64,000 nt of DNA from positions 29,487,501 through 29,551,500 of the forward strand of contig NC_057916.1 of NCBI RefSeq assembly GCF_018873765.1. Reading direction: 5' to 3'. The position numbers and the translations under genes are program-made. The notes under the pieces were generated by a model. It had not been told where the DNA came from, searched no databases, and saw only the letters and a program-made list of their open reading frames with translations. This DNA comes from Telopea speciosissima (Eukaryota; Streptophyta; Magnoliopsida; Proteales; Proteaceae). Below, piece after piece: positions 1 to 11,539 of the stretch (positions within the stretch are counted from its first letter, which is position 1; each line of letters opens with the position of its first letter).

Positions 1-155
1 TTATTTGTTCATATTATAGCATTTAAATTCTTATGCTGCTAAGTCAAGAATTACTGCTCAATAAGTTGGTATGTCTCCTCCACGTATATGGTTGTATCTC
101 TCTTGGTATCAGCAAATGAATACTTCGATGACTTATTAACCACCACTTCTATCAA

Positions 156-337
156 TTCAGATCCTCTACGGCGTGCTGCTTGTAACGGTCTGAGCGACGC
201 ACAAATGGGGCACATTGCAATGATCGCTTTACCCCTATCCAAATGCCTTGTCTGAGTGGGCGTAAGGCGGACATTGCACTACGCCCTATTTTGTGCACCG
301 CTCAAGCCGCTATGGGTAGTGCACCATAGACGATCTG
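156..337. mobile_element. Foldback MITE, family A, copy 1
   Basis: The stretch folds back on itself. A left arm beginning agatcctctacggcgtgctgc pairs imperfectly with a right arm ending catagacgatctggatct, around a centre holding inverted copies of a cattgcaatgatcg/ggcggacattgca motif. The same TIR (core GGATCCTCTAC) and centre recur at 404-592, 12402-12591 and 17090-17279. I could not see a clear target-site duplication here, so the ends are approximate. Confidence 0.6.
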
Positions 338-403
338 GATCTCGTACTTATATGTCTTCTTTAACAGGTTTTACTCTTCACACACAGAGAGAGAGAGAGA
401 GAG

Positions 404-592
404 CAATTTGGATCCTCTACTGCCGAGCTGCCTGGCAGGATCGTGCTGTTTAGACACAGTGAGATGTGTAATGACCATCTTACTCTTGCCCGAGCACCTT
501 GCCCGAGTGGGGGTAAGACGGTCATTGCGTGTCTCACTATGTCTAGATAGCACAATCCTATCGGACAGCTCGACAATAGAGGATCTGGATCC
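404..592. mobile_element. Foldback MITE, family A, copy 2
   Basis: A near-palindrome of about 190 bp. The left arm (ggatcctctactgccgagct) matches the reverse complement of the right arm (agctcgacaatagaggatc). The element landed in a GA microsatellite, so GA repeats flank both ends and the 9 bp target duplication seen for other copies cannot be told apart from the microsatellite. It has no coding capacity. It lies about 65 bp from copy 1. Confidence 0.75.
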
Positions 593-1143
593 GAGTGAGA
601 GAGAGAGAGATTTCTTAGTTGCTACTGTTAAGTGAAGTGGTACTGGCACTAAAGTAGATGATAAATTTATGGTGCTGATATTACTACAGTTGCAAAGAGT
701 TCTTGTTCTTATCCTCATTGTCTTCCTTGTCCTTGTTTTGTAGTAATGTCATCTTTTTAATGTTATTGTTATTGCATCAACCTTTGTGGTGTGGGAATAG
801 TGGTTTTTAATATGTTCTTTGAATGAGACAAATATATTGCTTTCAATGTTGTTCAAACTTGCTAGTAATGCTTGTACCAATTCCACTATCATTTTTTAGG
901 TCAATCAAAGAAATTAAAACTATTATTGAAAGAAAGAGATCGAAGTATGAATTCCGAACTGAGAGAAGGTTAGGATTAACAATGAAGGTAGGTGCGTGAA
1001 CCCACCAAACTCTATACAACTTCAACAAAGAAACTAAATCCCTAGAATCTAGGAAAACAGCTAATTTCTGAAGTTGAAGGCTCCTAGCTGGTAATAGGCC
1101 ATCACGAATGACCTCAGCTTCCATGGAGGTTGCCGAAAAGCTC

Positions 1144-1563
1144 TTACACAATACCATACAATACCACTTCTCCTAAGGTCATTTTAGGTTTGTTATTGGC
1201 TCTTTTAGTTCCTTCAATCTGAATTAAATCACTCCTCTGTATTAGAACATCCAAAGACTTCCATTGAACAAGGTCAAGCCACTTGAAACGATTTTCTCGT
1301 AATTTATCATGTAACGGAGCTACTCCCAATCCAATTCTAATATGATCATTCCTTATTTTATCCTTCCTAGTTTTGGCACTCATCCATCTCAACATCCTCA
1401 TCTCCGTTACATTGAATTTATCTATATGATCTTTCTTAACTGCCCTACATTTTGCACCATACATCATAGCCGATTGTATGACTATCCTATAATTTTTTTG
1501 AATAAGTCAATCACACAGCACTTTGGACGCACCTCTCCACTTCATCCATCCATACACATTTGA
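1144..1563 (-). mobile_element. RTE-type LINE remnant (reverse transcriptase C-terminal region)
   Basis: Minus-strand translation gives the familiar C-terminal stretch of plant RTE LINE ORF2. In order I see WRGASKVLCD, a stop, MMYGAKCRAVKK, EMRMLRWMSAKTRKDKIRND, GVAPLHDKLREN and RSDLIQIEGTKR. Everything upstream is missing and the frame carries stops, so this is a dead, 5'-truncated fragment. The 3' end of the same LINE class occurs separately at 20985-21235. Confidence 0.85.
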
Positions 1564-1569
1564 CTATAT

Positions 1570-3370
1570 ATGATTGAAGGAAAAACAATCACCACAATGT
1601 CAGAATATTATTTACCTTTCACATGGATTCTTTTATTATTTTCTCTCTCCTACTCTTTCTGCTATGACCATGTGGGCCCTATATGGATCATATCATTTTA
1701 TGCACGACCATTGGTTTGGTTGCAAATGGCCCTTAACATGGGTGTGATCGATGGGAAACCCTTTCCCATGATTGAATTCAAGTAGCAAATGTAACATAAA
1801 ATATTTCCTAATAATCTAACAGTTATAAGTGCCACATTACCATCCATAGTTGTCCAATTATTTTGAAGTTTGTAAGTTTCAATTTATTCTGAGGGAGTTG
1901 AACAAAATTGCAAACTCCCTAGCTAGGAAGGTCATGTTAGTGACATGCCAATATAAATCAATATTGGTCATGGCCATAATGTCATAATGCCATAGCACTA
2001 TCTAGTAACGATATTGATTTTTAACACTAATTTATTATTTTTTTAATTTTTATCTGTATCGTATTAGTAATGATTGAGACCTACAATTACTGTAGTGGGT
2101 TAAAATATTAAAAAATAAATAAAAATTTGAATGTCAAATAAAAAAAATAATAAAACATAAAAAAATGAAAAGAAATTAGTAAACCCTAATGAAATGAGAG
2201 AAAGAATGAGTAAAATCCACATGCCAATTTCAAACTGAGGGGTATAAGTGAAACAGACACCCACTTCATGGGAGTGAAGATTCATGGAACTCCAACTCCG
2301 ACCCCCCTGCCTGGCCTCCCCAACCCCACCCCTTTCTCTTCCCAAGTCATCTCATATAAAGTTGGGATACTTTTGGTAAGCTCAAGATTAATCTTTTATT
2401 TCCTTTTAGTGAGAGACACAATGTGAGCTTGATCTTACAAAGGGAGAGGCAAATTGGTAACCTCTTTTCATCTTTCTCACCCTGCCCAATCCTAGATGGG
2501 ACTCATGAGAAACAACCCCCTCCCACCCCACTTGAAGTGAGAGAGAGAGCAACAACCCAAGTATTTGTTTGTGTTTGTGAGGGCCCAGAACTTGGAACTG
2601 AGATGACTCCATTGCCTTATTCATGTATGAGCAGTGAACAACACTAAACCCTCTTATCCCACTTGACTTGCTTGTCTCTCTCTGCTTTTAATAGTGGTAT
2701 TGTTCCTTCCACCCCCACCCATACAAATGGACAAATAATGGTTTCTACATTTCCGTCTTCTTTCCAAACCCCACCACTTCATTAACTTCTGATAGCTATT
2801 AAAAGTTGACCCTTCCTCATACATGAATGATCCTTCACCGTTCAATCCCCAAAACAGATGCCCATTATACTCAGATGAGATTTTGTTGGACCCACAAACA
2901 CCATTTTAAGGGTTTTGATAGTTTCTACAACAGGGTATGTATAGGTTCAATAATCCTGTTCTGCCCAAATGGGGACATGTCAGTTTTACTCAGAAATTCC
3001 CCTTCTTATAAATAATTATGTGTATATATAGTAGACCTAGTCAATGGAGTGGATCAGTAAAAGTTTCTCAACTGCAGTCGGTGACAAGACATCTCGTCTC
3101 TTCTCTTCGACTTTTTTTTGTCCTTTTTTTTTTTTAAAAAAAAATTTCTTTAATTTCCATTTCTGTCTGCAAATAATACCAACCGAGGTGAATGGTGCAC
3201 GGTAAAGTCGGGAGAAAAATAATAAAAGGTGGGACCCACACATGGAAAATTCCAAGGAAAATAAATTTTAATTTAAAAAAAAAAAAAAGGCGAAAGGAAT
3301 AGTCATGTTTGACACCGACCGGACGGGAAACTTATCGTACGGGATCCACCACCGAGACTGAATGTAATTT
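1570..3370. other. Gene-free AT-rich spacer
   Basis: I see no supportable gene or RNA here. Short open frames are low-complexity. CT/GA-rich patches occur around 2540-2560 and 2680, and a T-rich then A-rich run lies at 3113-3145. Confidence 0.5.
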
Positions 3371-3380
3371 ATCTGATGAT

Positions 3381-3515
3381 GCCACGTGGCTAAAACAATT
3401 GTCGACAAGTGGTTGGGAATTGAGGATTGAGGAGAGGAAGGGAAATGGAAAAGTTTAGACAAGACCTTCACTAGCTGTGTCGCGTAGCCGACATGCATGA
3501 CAGGCAGCCACGTGA
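3381..3515 (+). promoter_or_regulatory. Two G-box motifs upstream of a candidate start
   Basis: A perfect palindromic G-box, gccacgtggc, lies at 3381-3390 and a second CACGTG core at 3509-3514. Both are 160-300 bp upstream of an ATG at 3674. G-boxes bind bZIP and bHLH factors in plant promoters. Whether this is a live promoter is unknown. Confidence 0.3.
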
Positions 3516-3673
3516 GGGAGAGCGCGATTGGCGGAATTAGGTGGGTCCCACGAGTCAAATCATACGTCCCATCGAAATTGACCGTAGAGGGTGGGGGAGT
3601 GTGGTTGCCCTGATTCTTCGTACGAGTCGTTTAGATTCTCTGTTTGTTTTTTCTCTCTAAATTTTTAGAGAAG

Positions 3674-3798
3674 ATGATCGGAGGAATTGCCTCTCTACTG
3701 AAGCCCCCAGTACTCTCCCAGTCCCAACCCCTCAACCTCACCCTCACTCGCTTTCGTACTCCGACTCCTCCAATGACCCCATGGTCTCAGTTTTGAGG
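3674..3798 (+). pseudogene. Possible stranded first exon (transit-peptide-like), low confidence
   Basis: An ATG in good context (gaagATGatc) opens about 40 codons rich in Ser, Thr, Pro and Leu with few acidic residues (begins MIGGIASLLKPPV, later RFRTPTPPMTPW). This looks like a plastid or mitochondrial targeting peptide. A TGA follows just before a gtaggg donor-like site; an alternative donor is the GT after ccatg. No continuation exon is seen downstream, where a foldback MITE (3898-4079) and a repeat array begin. It may be the 5' end of a gene broken by repeat insertion, or chance. Confidence 0.25.
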
Positions 3799-3897
3799 TA
3801 GGGTTTTTAACAGGGTTTGGTTGGGTGGCTTTTTAAATCTCCAACTCAACCCTAATTAGTTCCCTTAGTTGCATTCAGGCTTGACCCTACCTTGACT

Positions 3898-4079
3898 TGG
3901 ATCTGGTTCTCCTCCAACCGTGACAGGAGCTGGAGGGTCCAGTCCAGCAAAATCAGGGGGTGTGGTCATTTTAAGGGGGGAGGGGGGTACTTGGGTCCTA
4001 CCTGTGAAATGATCAAAATCCCCCTTGTTTTGCTGGGTTGGACCCTCAAGAACCCACCACAACTGGAGGAGAGCCAAAT
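3898..4079. mobile_element. Foldback MITE, Mutator-like, with 9-10 bp target duplication
   Basis: Inverted arms start tggatctggttctcctccaa on the left and pair with a right arm ending ttggaggagagccaaat-like sequence. The centre pairs ggtccagtccagcaaaatca with its inverted counterpart near 4028-4050. TACCTTGACT occurs directly at 3888-3897 and again at 4080-4089, a 9-10 bp target-site duplication typical of Mutator-like elements. It is non-coding. Confidence 0.7.
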
Positions 4080-4529
4080 TACCTTGACTCAGGGCGATCA
4101 AGCCAGAATCACCTTTATTGGCCTTGATAGTGAACAGTCTTAAACATAAGGAGATAAAGGACAACTGATGTCAAATTAGTAAGTTGATTAAAATTGACTA
4201 AATCAAATAAAGGTTTTATTAATTACAAATGAAAACATGTTGGCATTCAAAAATGTACTAAAAAAATCTACACACCCCATGCCCATCCTTGGGATTAGAA
4301 ATATTTATAGAACTTCATATGCTTTGAGATTTCATATTAGAATTTAACAAGAACGGTTGAAATTGAAATTAAAAGACACTAGATAGTGGACACTCATGAT
4401 ATAGTTCCTTATCCATCTCAGTCTTCAACATTATGCATGGCATGGGTGGCAGATGAATACGAATTTTCTGTCCAATTTTTTCAAGTAATGGAAAAGGGAG
4501 ACGCAAAGACTAGGGAGAAGAAGAAAAAG

Positions 4530-5958
4530 ATAGGGTCGGGCCGGGCTAAGCCCTAGGCCTCAACTATGGCTTGGTCCGGCCCTGCCCTACCCTAATTCAA
4601 GGTTAGAAATTACCGACCCTAACCCGCCCTCAGGACCAAGTTATCTCAACCCAGATCCTATTCAAATTCAAAGTGAACCAGAGCGGACTTGTGTCGACAG
4701 GGCCAAACTTACACCCCTAGTTTGAGGGGTGATCTGAATCGATATCAATATTGTTGGTCACCAATCCCTATATCATCCTAATATCGTATTCGTGAAATGG
4801 TATAAATAAAGGATAAATTAGTCAAAATATCTGATTTTCTTTTTAGGAAAAAATAATGGGCAAAAGATAAAACTTTGAAAAGAAAACCAGTGGCAAACTT
4901 CTTCAACACCGAATGGGCAAAATATCTGATTTTCTTTTGAATAGGATCTGGGTTGAGATAACTTGGTCCTGAGGGCGGGTGAGGGTCGATAATTTATGAC
5001 CTTGAATTAGGGCAGGGCAGGGCAGGGCCAAAGCGGACTTATGTCAACAGGGCCAAACTTACACCCCTAGTTTGAGGGGTGATCTGAATCGATATCAATA
5101 TTGTTGGTCACCAATCCCTATATCATCCTAATATCGTATTCGTGAAATGGTATAAATAAAGGATAAATTAGTCAAAATATCTGATTTTCTTTTTAGGAAA
5201 AAATAATGGGCAAAAGATAAAACTTTGAAAAGAAAACCAGTGGCAAACTTCTTCACACCGAATGGGCAAAATATCTGATTTTCTTTTGAATAGGATCTGG
5301 GTTGAGATAACTTGGTCCTGAGGGCGGGTTAGGATCGATAATTTCTGACCTTGAATTAGGGCAGGGCCAAAGCGGACTTATGTCGACAGGGCCAAACTTA
5401 CACCCCTAGTTTGAGGGGTGATCTGAATCGATATCAATATTGTTGGTCATCAATCCCTATATCATCCTAATATCGTATTCGTGAAATGGTATAAATAAGA
5501 GATAAAATAGTCAAAATATCTGATTTTCTTTTTAGGAAAAAATCATGGGCAAAAGATAAAACTTTGAAAAGAAAACCAGTGGCAAACTTCTTCAACACCG
5601 AATGGGCAAAATATCTGATTTTCTTTTGAATAGGATCTGGGTTGAGATAGTTTGGTCCTGCAGGCAGGTTAGGGTCGGTAATTTTTGACCTTCAATTAGG
5701 GCAGGGCAGGGCAGGGCCAGAGCGAACTTGTGTCGACAAGGCCAAACTTACACCCCTAGTTTGAGGGGTGATCTGAATCGATATCAATATTGTTGGTCAC
5801 CAATCCCTGTATCATCCTAATATCGTATTCGTGAAATGGTATAAATAAGAGATAACATAATCAAAATATCTGATTTTCTTTTTACGAAAAAATAATGGGC
5901 AAAAGATAAGACTTTGAAAAGAAAACCAGTGGCAAACTTCTTCAACACCGATCAATCC
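4530..5958. repeat. Tandem array of four ~350 bp units
   Basis: The landmark ggccaaacttacacccctag starts at 4701, 5051, 5390 and 5740, giving periods of 350, 339 and 350 bp. Units are nearly identical, and the last ends abruptly near 5958. Each unit holds a TATA-like tataaata and a GC-rich end (gggcagggcagggcc). Before the first unit, 4545-4670 is an inverted version of that unit end (ggaccaagttatctcaaccc), so the array grew from a foldback element. No coding potential. Confidence 0.85.
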
Positions 5959-8100
5959 GTCAATCCGTGCCCATTAATACTGATACGGTATCGATTTTGA
6001 AAGTGATCGATACCAGATCCGATATGGTGCACTAAAATCATGGAGTCTCATAATCAAAACTGTTTTTTGTCCTTCATTCACTGTTAACACGTGTTGCGCA
6101 GTTGTAGCTAAGTCGCAATGAATGTTTCGCAATCCAGATGTAGTAAGGATAGAGCCCTACGCGAGTGATACCATACATTTCACGCGCGTGGTTTTTAGAT
6201 GTTCTTTTTGTAACCTTGAATGAAGACACACGAGTGAGTAAACAGTGTCAGTCGTGTCAAGGATAGGATAGACTGAAAAAAAAAAGTGATTTTCTCTGGC
6301 TCCTCTCGCTTCAAGTGTACTAAGAATCCGACAGAAACGCACAGTAACTGAGAGTGGTGAAGACCCTGAACTCTGAAGAGTTAGAGTGAGAGAGAGGCCG
6401 AGTGACAAGGACTTTTATGAGAGTTTGGACTTTTTTTAAAGTGTTTATAATCAGTAAAAGACGTTATAATTCCTTATTTATTAGTAATCTTAAATTTCTA
6501 TTTAATTAATTTTTTTTTTTTTTGGGATTTTCGAAAAAACAATGGAAGGTATTTTAGACTTTACGTATACTACAGTTGCATGGTTCTTTCTCTCTACTGG
6601 TTTTACTCTCTACTCTTGCCATGTTAAGGGAAATAGCAACTCAAAAGTGAGGCTCTCTTCCCTGAAACTGGGATTGCTGAAAGTTTCTATTTTCTTCTTC
6701 TGATGTTCATCACATCACCTTTACCTTTTACATGCTTCTATCATTTCCTTAAGGATATGATAAAAGCTTATATGGAGAAGACTGGAAAAGAAAGAAAGGC
6801 GTCAGACACTTAATTATGGATCTCTTGGCTTCAAAACAAGAAGTATATATAACTTAAAATAGAAATCCTGAAGACTCTTAATTATGGGTAAAGAATGAAA
6901 GAATGAATTTGTGATACAAAAGGTGGGGTTCCTTGTTCCTTAGAATTTAGACTTTTGAAGAAGAAAGTAATGAATGTTTGGGTATTACCAAAAGATCCAA
7001 AAGACTAGGTTGTTGATGTTCACAGATGTAGATCAGGGTTCTAAAAAATGAGGCAATTACTAACTCAAGATAACTCCTTTTCTGATCATGAACCCAATTG
7101 CTCCTAGCTAGAGTTACTTTAGGTTTAATTTGGTCCTATAATTATATGATGGAAATTCATATAAGAAACAATGCTTTTAGGTGTTCTTGGCTATAACCAA
7201 TTCTAGTGTATGCACTACTTTCAACTCTCATATTGGAATCCAATTGAGAAGTCTCACCCTTGTGAATTTATAAGAGTGCCCTTGTGAGTTCTAAAGATTG
7301 AATATGTAGGTAGCATTACCCAATCCATGGAGAATTGTTGACACTTGAAAGTCCAATCAAAGATATATATATATATATATATATATATATGCTTTCTTGG
7401 GAAAGGCAAAATTTTGTCATCTAATAATAGACAAAAAATCATCTTTAATATTGAACTTAGAAATCTTTCCAATGGGAATCTTACTGTTGTCTCTCATTGC
7501 AATAGTATTTCTTGGATTTTATGGTTTCATCAGTAAACTCAATAGGAACAAATGGTAAAACCTTCCCTTTAATGATCCATCTCCTGCAGAACTCTCTCTC
7601 TCTCTTAAAACTGAACCATTTAGGCTGAAACCCCATCACCATTACAGTTCCAATTAATGAATTATGATCATATATTATTATTATTGTTGTTGTATTTAGC
7701 ATAGGCTTACAATTATGTAAAGTTCGATATAACTAAAAAGTATATATACCTGTACATGTGGCAGTATAACAGAAGGTCTTGTTATCTACATAAAACCTAG
7801 TGGGTCCTAATCTCTTCCAAGGCGAGTGAAGGAAACAGACCTAACTTAGTTGACTGTAACAGCTCACCATCCACTCAACTGAGTTGTAGCAATCCAAAGT
7901 ATAAAAAGAACAGCAATAGACAGAGGCAAATATTCACATTTATTACTCTTTCCGTATTTCACTCTTACTTTCCTATTGCCCGGTTCTGATTTTACCATTG
8001 GCGTTACTACGAGTTAACCTCTGGTTCATTTGACCATTCTCTATTTCTTTCACCGGTCATCCACCTCAGCTAGTTCAGCATCAAGCGGCAACAAAAGGAA
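5959..8100. other. Gene-free spacer
   Basis: No gene is supported. The only distinct item is an AT dinucleotide microsatellite at about 7363-7390. The rest is AT-rich unique-looking sequence. Confidence 0.5.
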
Positions 8101-8356
8101 ACATTTCCTTTTACCAAACCTAAAGGAGAATTACTATAAGATACCATTAAAGTCCCAATTCATCAATGAATTTGGGGACTCCATGCATGCTCCAGATGAA
8201 GGAAATTAGGAAAGGGAAGGTGTAGAATACATTTCCTTTTACCAAACCTAAAGGAGAATTACTATAAGATACCATTAAAGTCCCAATTCATCAATGAATT
8301 TGGGGACTCCATGCATGCTCCAGATGAAGGAAATTAGGAAATGGAAGGTGTAGAAT
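8101..8356. repeat. Tandem duplication, two 128 bp units
   Basis: The units 8101-8228 and 8229-8356 both begin acatttccttttaccaaacc and end at tgtagaata. They differ at only one or two positions, such as aaagggaagg versus aaatggaagg. This indicates a recent duplication. No gene content is visible. Confidence 0.9.
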
Positions 8357-8415
8357 ATGTTATCAGCTTCTATGGAGCAAGAAATTCAGAAGCAAATCTA
8401 ATGGCACTAGGGCTA

Positions 8416-8567
8416 ATTTAGGTAATATTTGATATACATTCTCGGAATGCATTCTAGGTCGATTTCGCATTCTCGAATAATAAAAATAGTTGATTTTTTA
8501 TCATCCGAGAATGCAAAATCAACTTAGAATTAATGCATTTCAAGAATATATACCAAACACAGCATTA
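8416..8567. mobile_element. MITE, family C (GTGTTTGGTAT ends), copy 1
   Basis: The right end (tataccaaacacagc) and a degenerate left end (gtaatatttgatatacattc) are inverted relatives. The interior pairs gaatgcattctaggtcgatt with an inverted counterpart near 8515-8545. A cleaner copy is at 9387-9513 and partial copies lie near 23785 and 42500. The ends resemble hAT-type MITEs, but I found no exact 8 bp target duplication. Confidence 0.55.
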
Positions 8568-9136
8568 AAAACTTTGAACATCAGGTTATCAGATCATTAA
8601 TAGTAGTAACTAAGAACAAATTTTATGAGATTACAAAGAAAATGCTATGATGCATCATTCCTTGTTTTTCTTAATGATGGAGCCCTTGAGTTTGAAAAAT
8701 CTTGACTTAAGCCTTCAAGTTACTGACCAATCCATCTATGCCATATGGAATTGGTTTTCATTCAAGATCACCCACAAACACAAGTCAAACATTAACACAA
8801 GATACTAATAAATTCACGTGAAGGATATAGAAGACTGAGCAAATTACATCCTTCAAGTTAAAAGGTAAATAAATAATCTGAAATTCTGAAATGGAAAGTC
8901 CAACATCACCCAATCATAAACAACTACTATTCATCACCATAGGTAGGTTGTCGGCCAGATTGATTAGAATATTGTTAAATTGATAACTCAAATCTCAATA
9001 AACCAATTGCTCCTCTTTCCAAGTACTTATTTTATTGAATTAAAATTATTTCTCTTCTCAGCTAGCTAGCGTTGGGATATTTGTCTTTTTCCCCCTAAAG
9101 GATCCAACTGCATTTCCTTTCTTTCAAGCCCCCTAA

Positions 9137-10090
9137 AAAAAAAAAAACTTCTTTTTTTTTTTGGGATGAATGGAAATTTATTAAAAGAGGCAGGAGAACT
9201 ATATAAAAGGACCATGAAGGAACAATGAGAGGAGAGACCTACTTCCACAACAAAGAAAACAAGTCTACCTAAACAAGCAGAGTCTGAAGACCCCAAGAAG
9301 ATACAATGTGCCAATTGTTTTCCCAATTTGAGTCAGAGGCCTGAATAGCATTGACCCTAGTCATGATTTCAAAATTATTAGAAGTCTAGCTGTGTTTGGT
9401 ATGTATTCTTAGAATGCATTTTAGGTCGATTTCGTATTTTCAAACGATAAAAACAACTATTTTATCATCCGAGAATGTGAAAGCCATCTATAATGCATAC
9501 CAAACACAGCCTAAATCTAGTTGAAGTAACAAGAAGAAGTGGCCAACCTATACATGTTCCTTTCCCACCAAATGTGATACACTGAAGCACAATCTCCATT
9601 CACCTTCAAGGATAGGTAGGGTTTATGAGAAGGCTAACATTTTGAAAGCAACCCCCGGGCATATTCTCTTGAAGAATGAGCACCCAAAAAATAGGTGATC
9701 AATGTCTTCGCCTCTTCGGTAACATTCCAACAAAGGCAGCAGCTTGGGATCCTAATATATCTATAACGGAGAAACTCTGGAATAAGAAGAATACAAGTCA
9801 AGGCACAACATGTAATTAATGAAGCTATGCCTTGAAATATGATATATAAATCATACCATTTCCCCAGGGACAATATTACCTTTGGATCTGATCAGATGCC
9901 AAGCTGAGACAACAGTGAAACTCTTTGATGAAGAGAGGGTCCATGATCCCCCACTTCTAGGGTGTGATCTTCTAGAAATGGAATGCAGTTGGTTCCAAAA
10001 CCTGTTCAAGTGCATAAGAAGGCTAAGGGCCAGGTAACCATAAACCCTCAGAGATAAGGGAAGATACAAAGGCCATTTCTATCAAAACCT
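9137..10090 (-). mobile_element. L1-type LINE remnant, RT C-terminus and zinc-binding domain
   Basis: On the minus strand, 9980-9640 reads as the plant LINE reverse transcriptase C-terminus. Segments include SAWHLIRSKGNIVP, ISRHSFINY and a zf-RVT-like ECYRRGEDIDHLFFGCSFF, separated by frameshifts and stops. The 3' end is marked by a T-rich run near 9148-9162 on the plus strand (the poly-A tail). A family C MITE lies inside its 3' region (9387-9513). The element is inactive. Confidence 0.8.
9387..9513. mobile_element. MITE, family C, copy 2 (nested in LINE)
   Basis: Well-matched inverted ends gctgtgtttggtatg and cataccaaacacagc flank a roughly 125 bp body. It sits inside the LINE remnant that covers 9137-10090, so it inserted later than that LINE. 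No internal ORF. Confidence 0.7.
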
Positions 10091-10099
10091 AATTTAACT

Positions 10100-10958
10100 G
10101 TTTTCATGGGGTTGATCTAAATATTATTATTTCACTTCTTCAACTGTTTCTTAAGGGATCGGACGAAATTTTGCTGCTACACGGGTTGCAGGCAAAGAAA
10201 AAAAATATTAAAACTTAGGAGAGTATTTGTGAATCAAAGGAAAAGTGAATTATTCTATTACTATTGCTACAAGAGTAGCATTTTTTTTTTTTTTTTTTCT
10301 CAAAGGATCAATGAGAGATGAGATCAGGGGAAAAAAAAATTTGAGGTTAAAAAGCAATAAATGCAGGTGTCCCGGATCATTCATTACCAAAAAAATATAG
10401 GGTGAGGAGGAAGCTACACTGTCTGCCATTTGCAATTTTTTCTCCTTCCAATGAAAATTTAATGGCAACCCACTAACAAACAGCTTGAGTTTAAGACTTT
10501 TAGTTGCAAAAAAAACAACTAAAATTAGGTCATGACATCACCATATATACCTGTTGACATTAGTCTTTCAAAGGTTCATTATCTTTGAAGGTTTCAAGTC
10601 TTCATCATCCACTTCATCAGTAACCCAATTAAGTAGTATTTGAAGAAGAAGAGCAAGAAGAAACTAAAACAGAAGCAATTTGAAGGGTACTCACAAATTT
10701 GATTAAGTATAGTTCTACTACTACTACTACTACTAGGGTGGTTGTTTGCATCAAAAGGGTACTCACAAATCCAAACATAAGCTTCAGTGCAAGTAAATAG
10801 GAAAGACAAAGGAGTTCAAGTTGAACTACCCACAAATTTACCTATTTGAAATATAAAAAAAAAAAAAAAAGAAGATAATGGAAGGTAGTACCCATATTGC
10901 CACCAAAGTAACAACCCCAGCTTGGTAGATCTAAAGATTCCAGAAATTCTTAAAACCA
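10100..10958. other. Spacer downstream of the LSH gene
   Basis: This holds the presumed 3' UTR and flank of the minus-strand LSH gene. An ACT/CTA trinucleotide microsatellite lies at about 10716-10736, with T- and A-rich runs at 10279-10300 and 10855-10870. Nothing else is supported. Confidence 0.4.
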
Positions 10959-11528
10959 TTAAGAATTTGGTGATGGAAGTGTCAATTGAGGAGGGGGTGG
11001 TTGTTGTTGTTGTTGTTGAGGTGGACGCTTTCTCTTCTTCTTCTCATAACTAATCCCTCTTGCTTTAGCTTGTAACTCACGAACCTCTCTTAAGTAAAGC
11101 CTAACAGCACGAGCACCAAATGGGTTAGCTTCAGGTTTCCCACCATGTTCTTCAAAAGCAGCTCGAAGACGACCGATGAGTGCATCAAGACTTCCCCAAG
11201 CTTGTCGGAGAGGACAAGGGCATGGAGCAGGTGGATTTGGATGTCCAAAGAAAGGGCAGATTTGAGTATGGACTTTAGTCTTACCGAATTGATCAAGGTA
11301 CCTTAAGAATTCAAGGACATGAGCACCACTACACCTTGAGAGTGAGAGTGGAGGTCTATGGTTTCTTAGGTATTGTCCGAAAGTGTTCCAGTCTCGACGT
11401 TTCTGGTTTTCATATCGGCTTGGAGAGACTGGAGTTGTTGTAGAGGAAGAGGATGAGATTGCTGCTGCTGCTGAGCTATTAGTGTTCTCTGAGTTGGAAC
11501 TCTCTGCTGTTGCTGGAACTGCTTCCAT
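10959..11528 (-). CDS. LSH: ALOG-domain transcription factor (LIGHT-DEPENDENT SHORT HYPOCOTYLS family)
   Basis: An intact 189-residue reading frame. Residues 1-36 are a Ser/Thr/Ala-rich leader with homopolymer Ala and Ser runs. The ALOG domain spans about 37-162, starting [18 protein letters not shown]. Its zinc-ribbon insert shows His87, Cys91, Cys103 and Cys105 ([15 protein letters not shown]). KKKRKRP at 163-169 is a nuclear localisation signal, followed by six Gln and a Pro run. ALOG proteins derive from the DNA-binding domain of XerC/D-like retrotransposon recombinases and act in the nucleus at organ boundaries and in inflorescence or light-growth control (LSH3/4, rice G1, tomato TMF). 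Length and intronless coding region match the family. The ATG at 11526-11528 lies just after a splice acceptor, suggesting an intron in the 5' UTR. It is the best-supported complete gene. Which LSH paralogue it is cannot be decided here. Confidence 0.95.
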   Translation of the reverse strand: MEAVPATAESSNSENTNSSAAAAISSSSSTTTPVSPSRYENQKRRDWNTFGQYLRNHRPPLSLSRCSGAHVLEFLRYLDQFGKTKVHTQICPFFGHPNPPAPCPCPLRQAWGSLDALIGRLRAAFEEHGGKPEANPFGARAVRLYLREVRELQAKARGISYEKKKRKRPPQQQQQQPPPPQLTLPSPNS

Positions 11529-11539
11529 GGAACCAACAC

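Noticed and set aside
7345..7536. Open frames around 7.35-7.5 kb
   Set aside because: Run through an AT dinucleotide microsatellite giving Ile/Tyr repeats.
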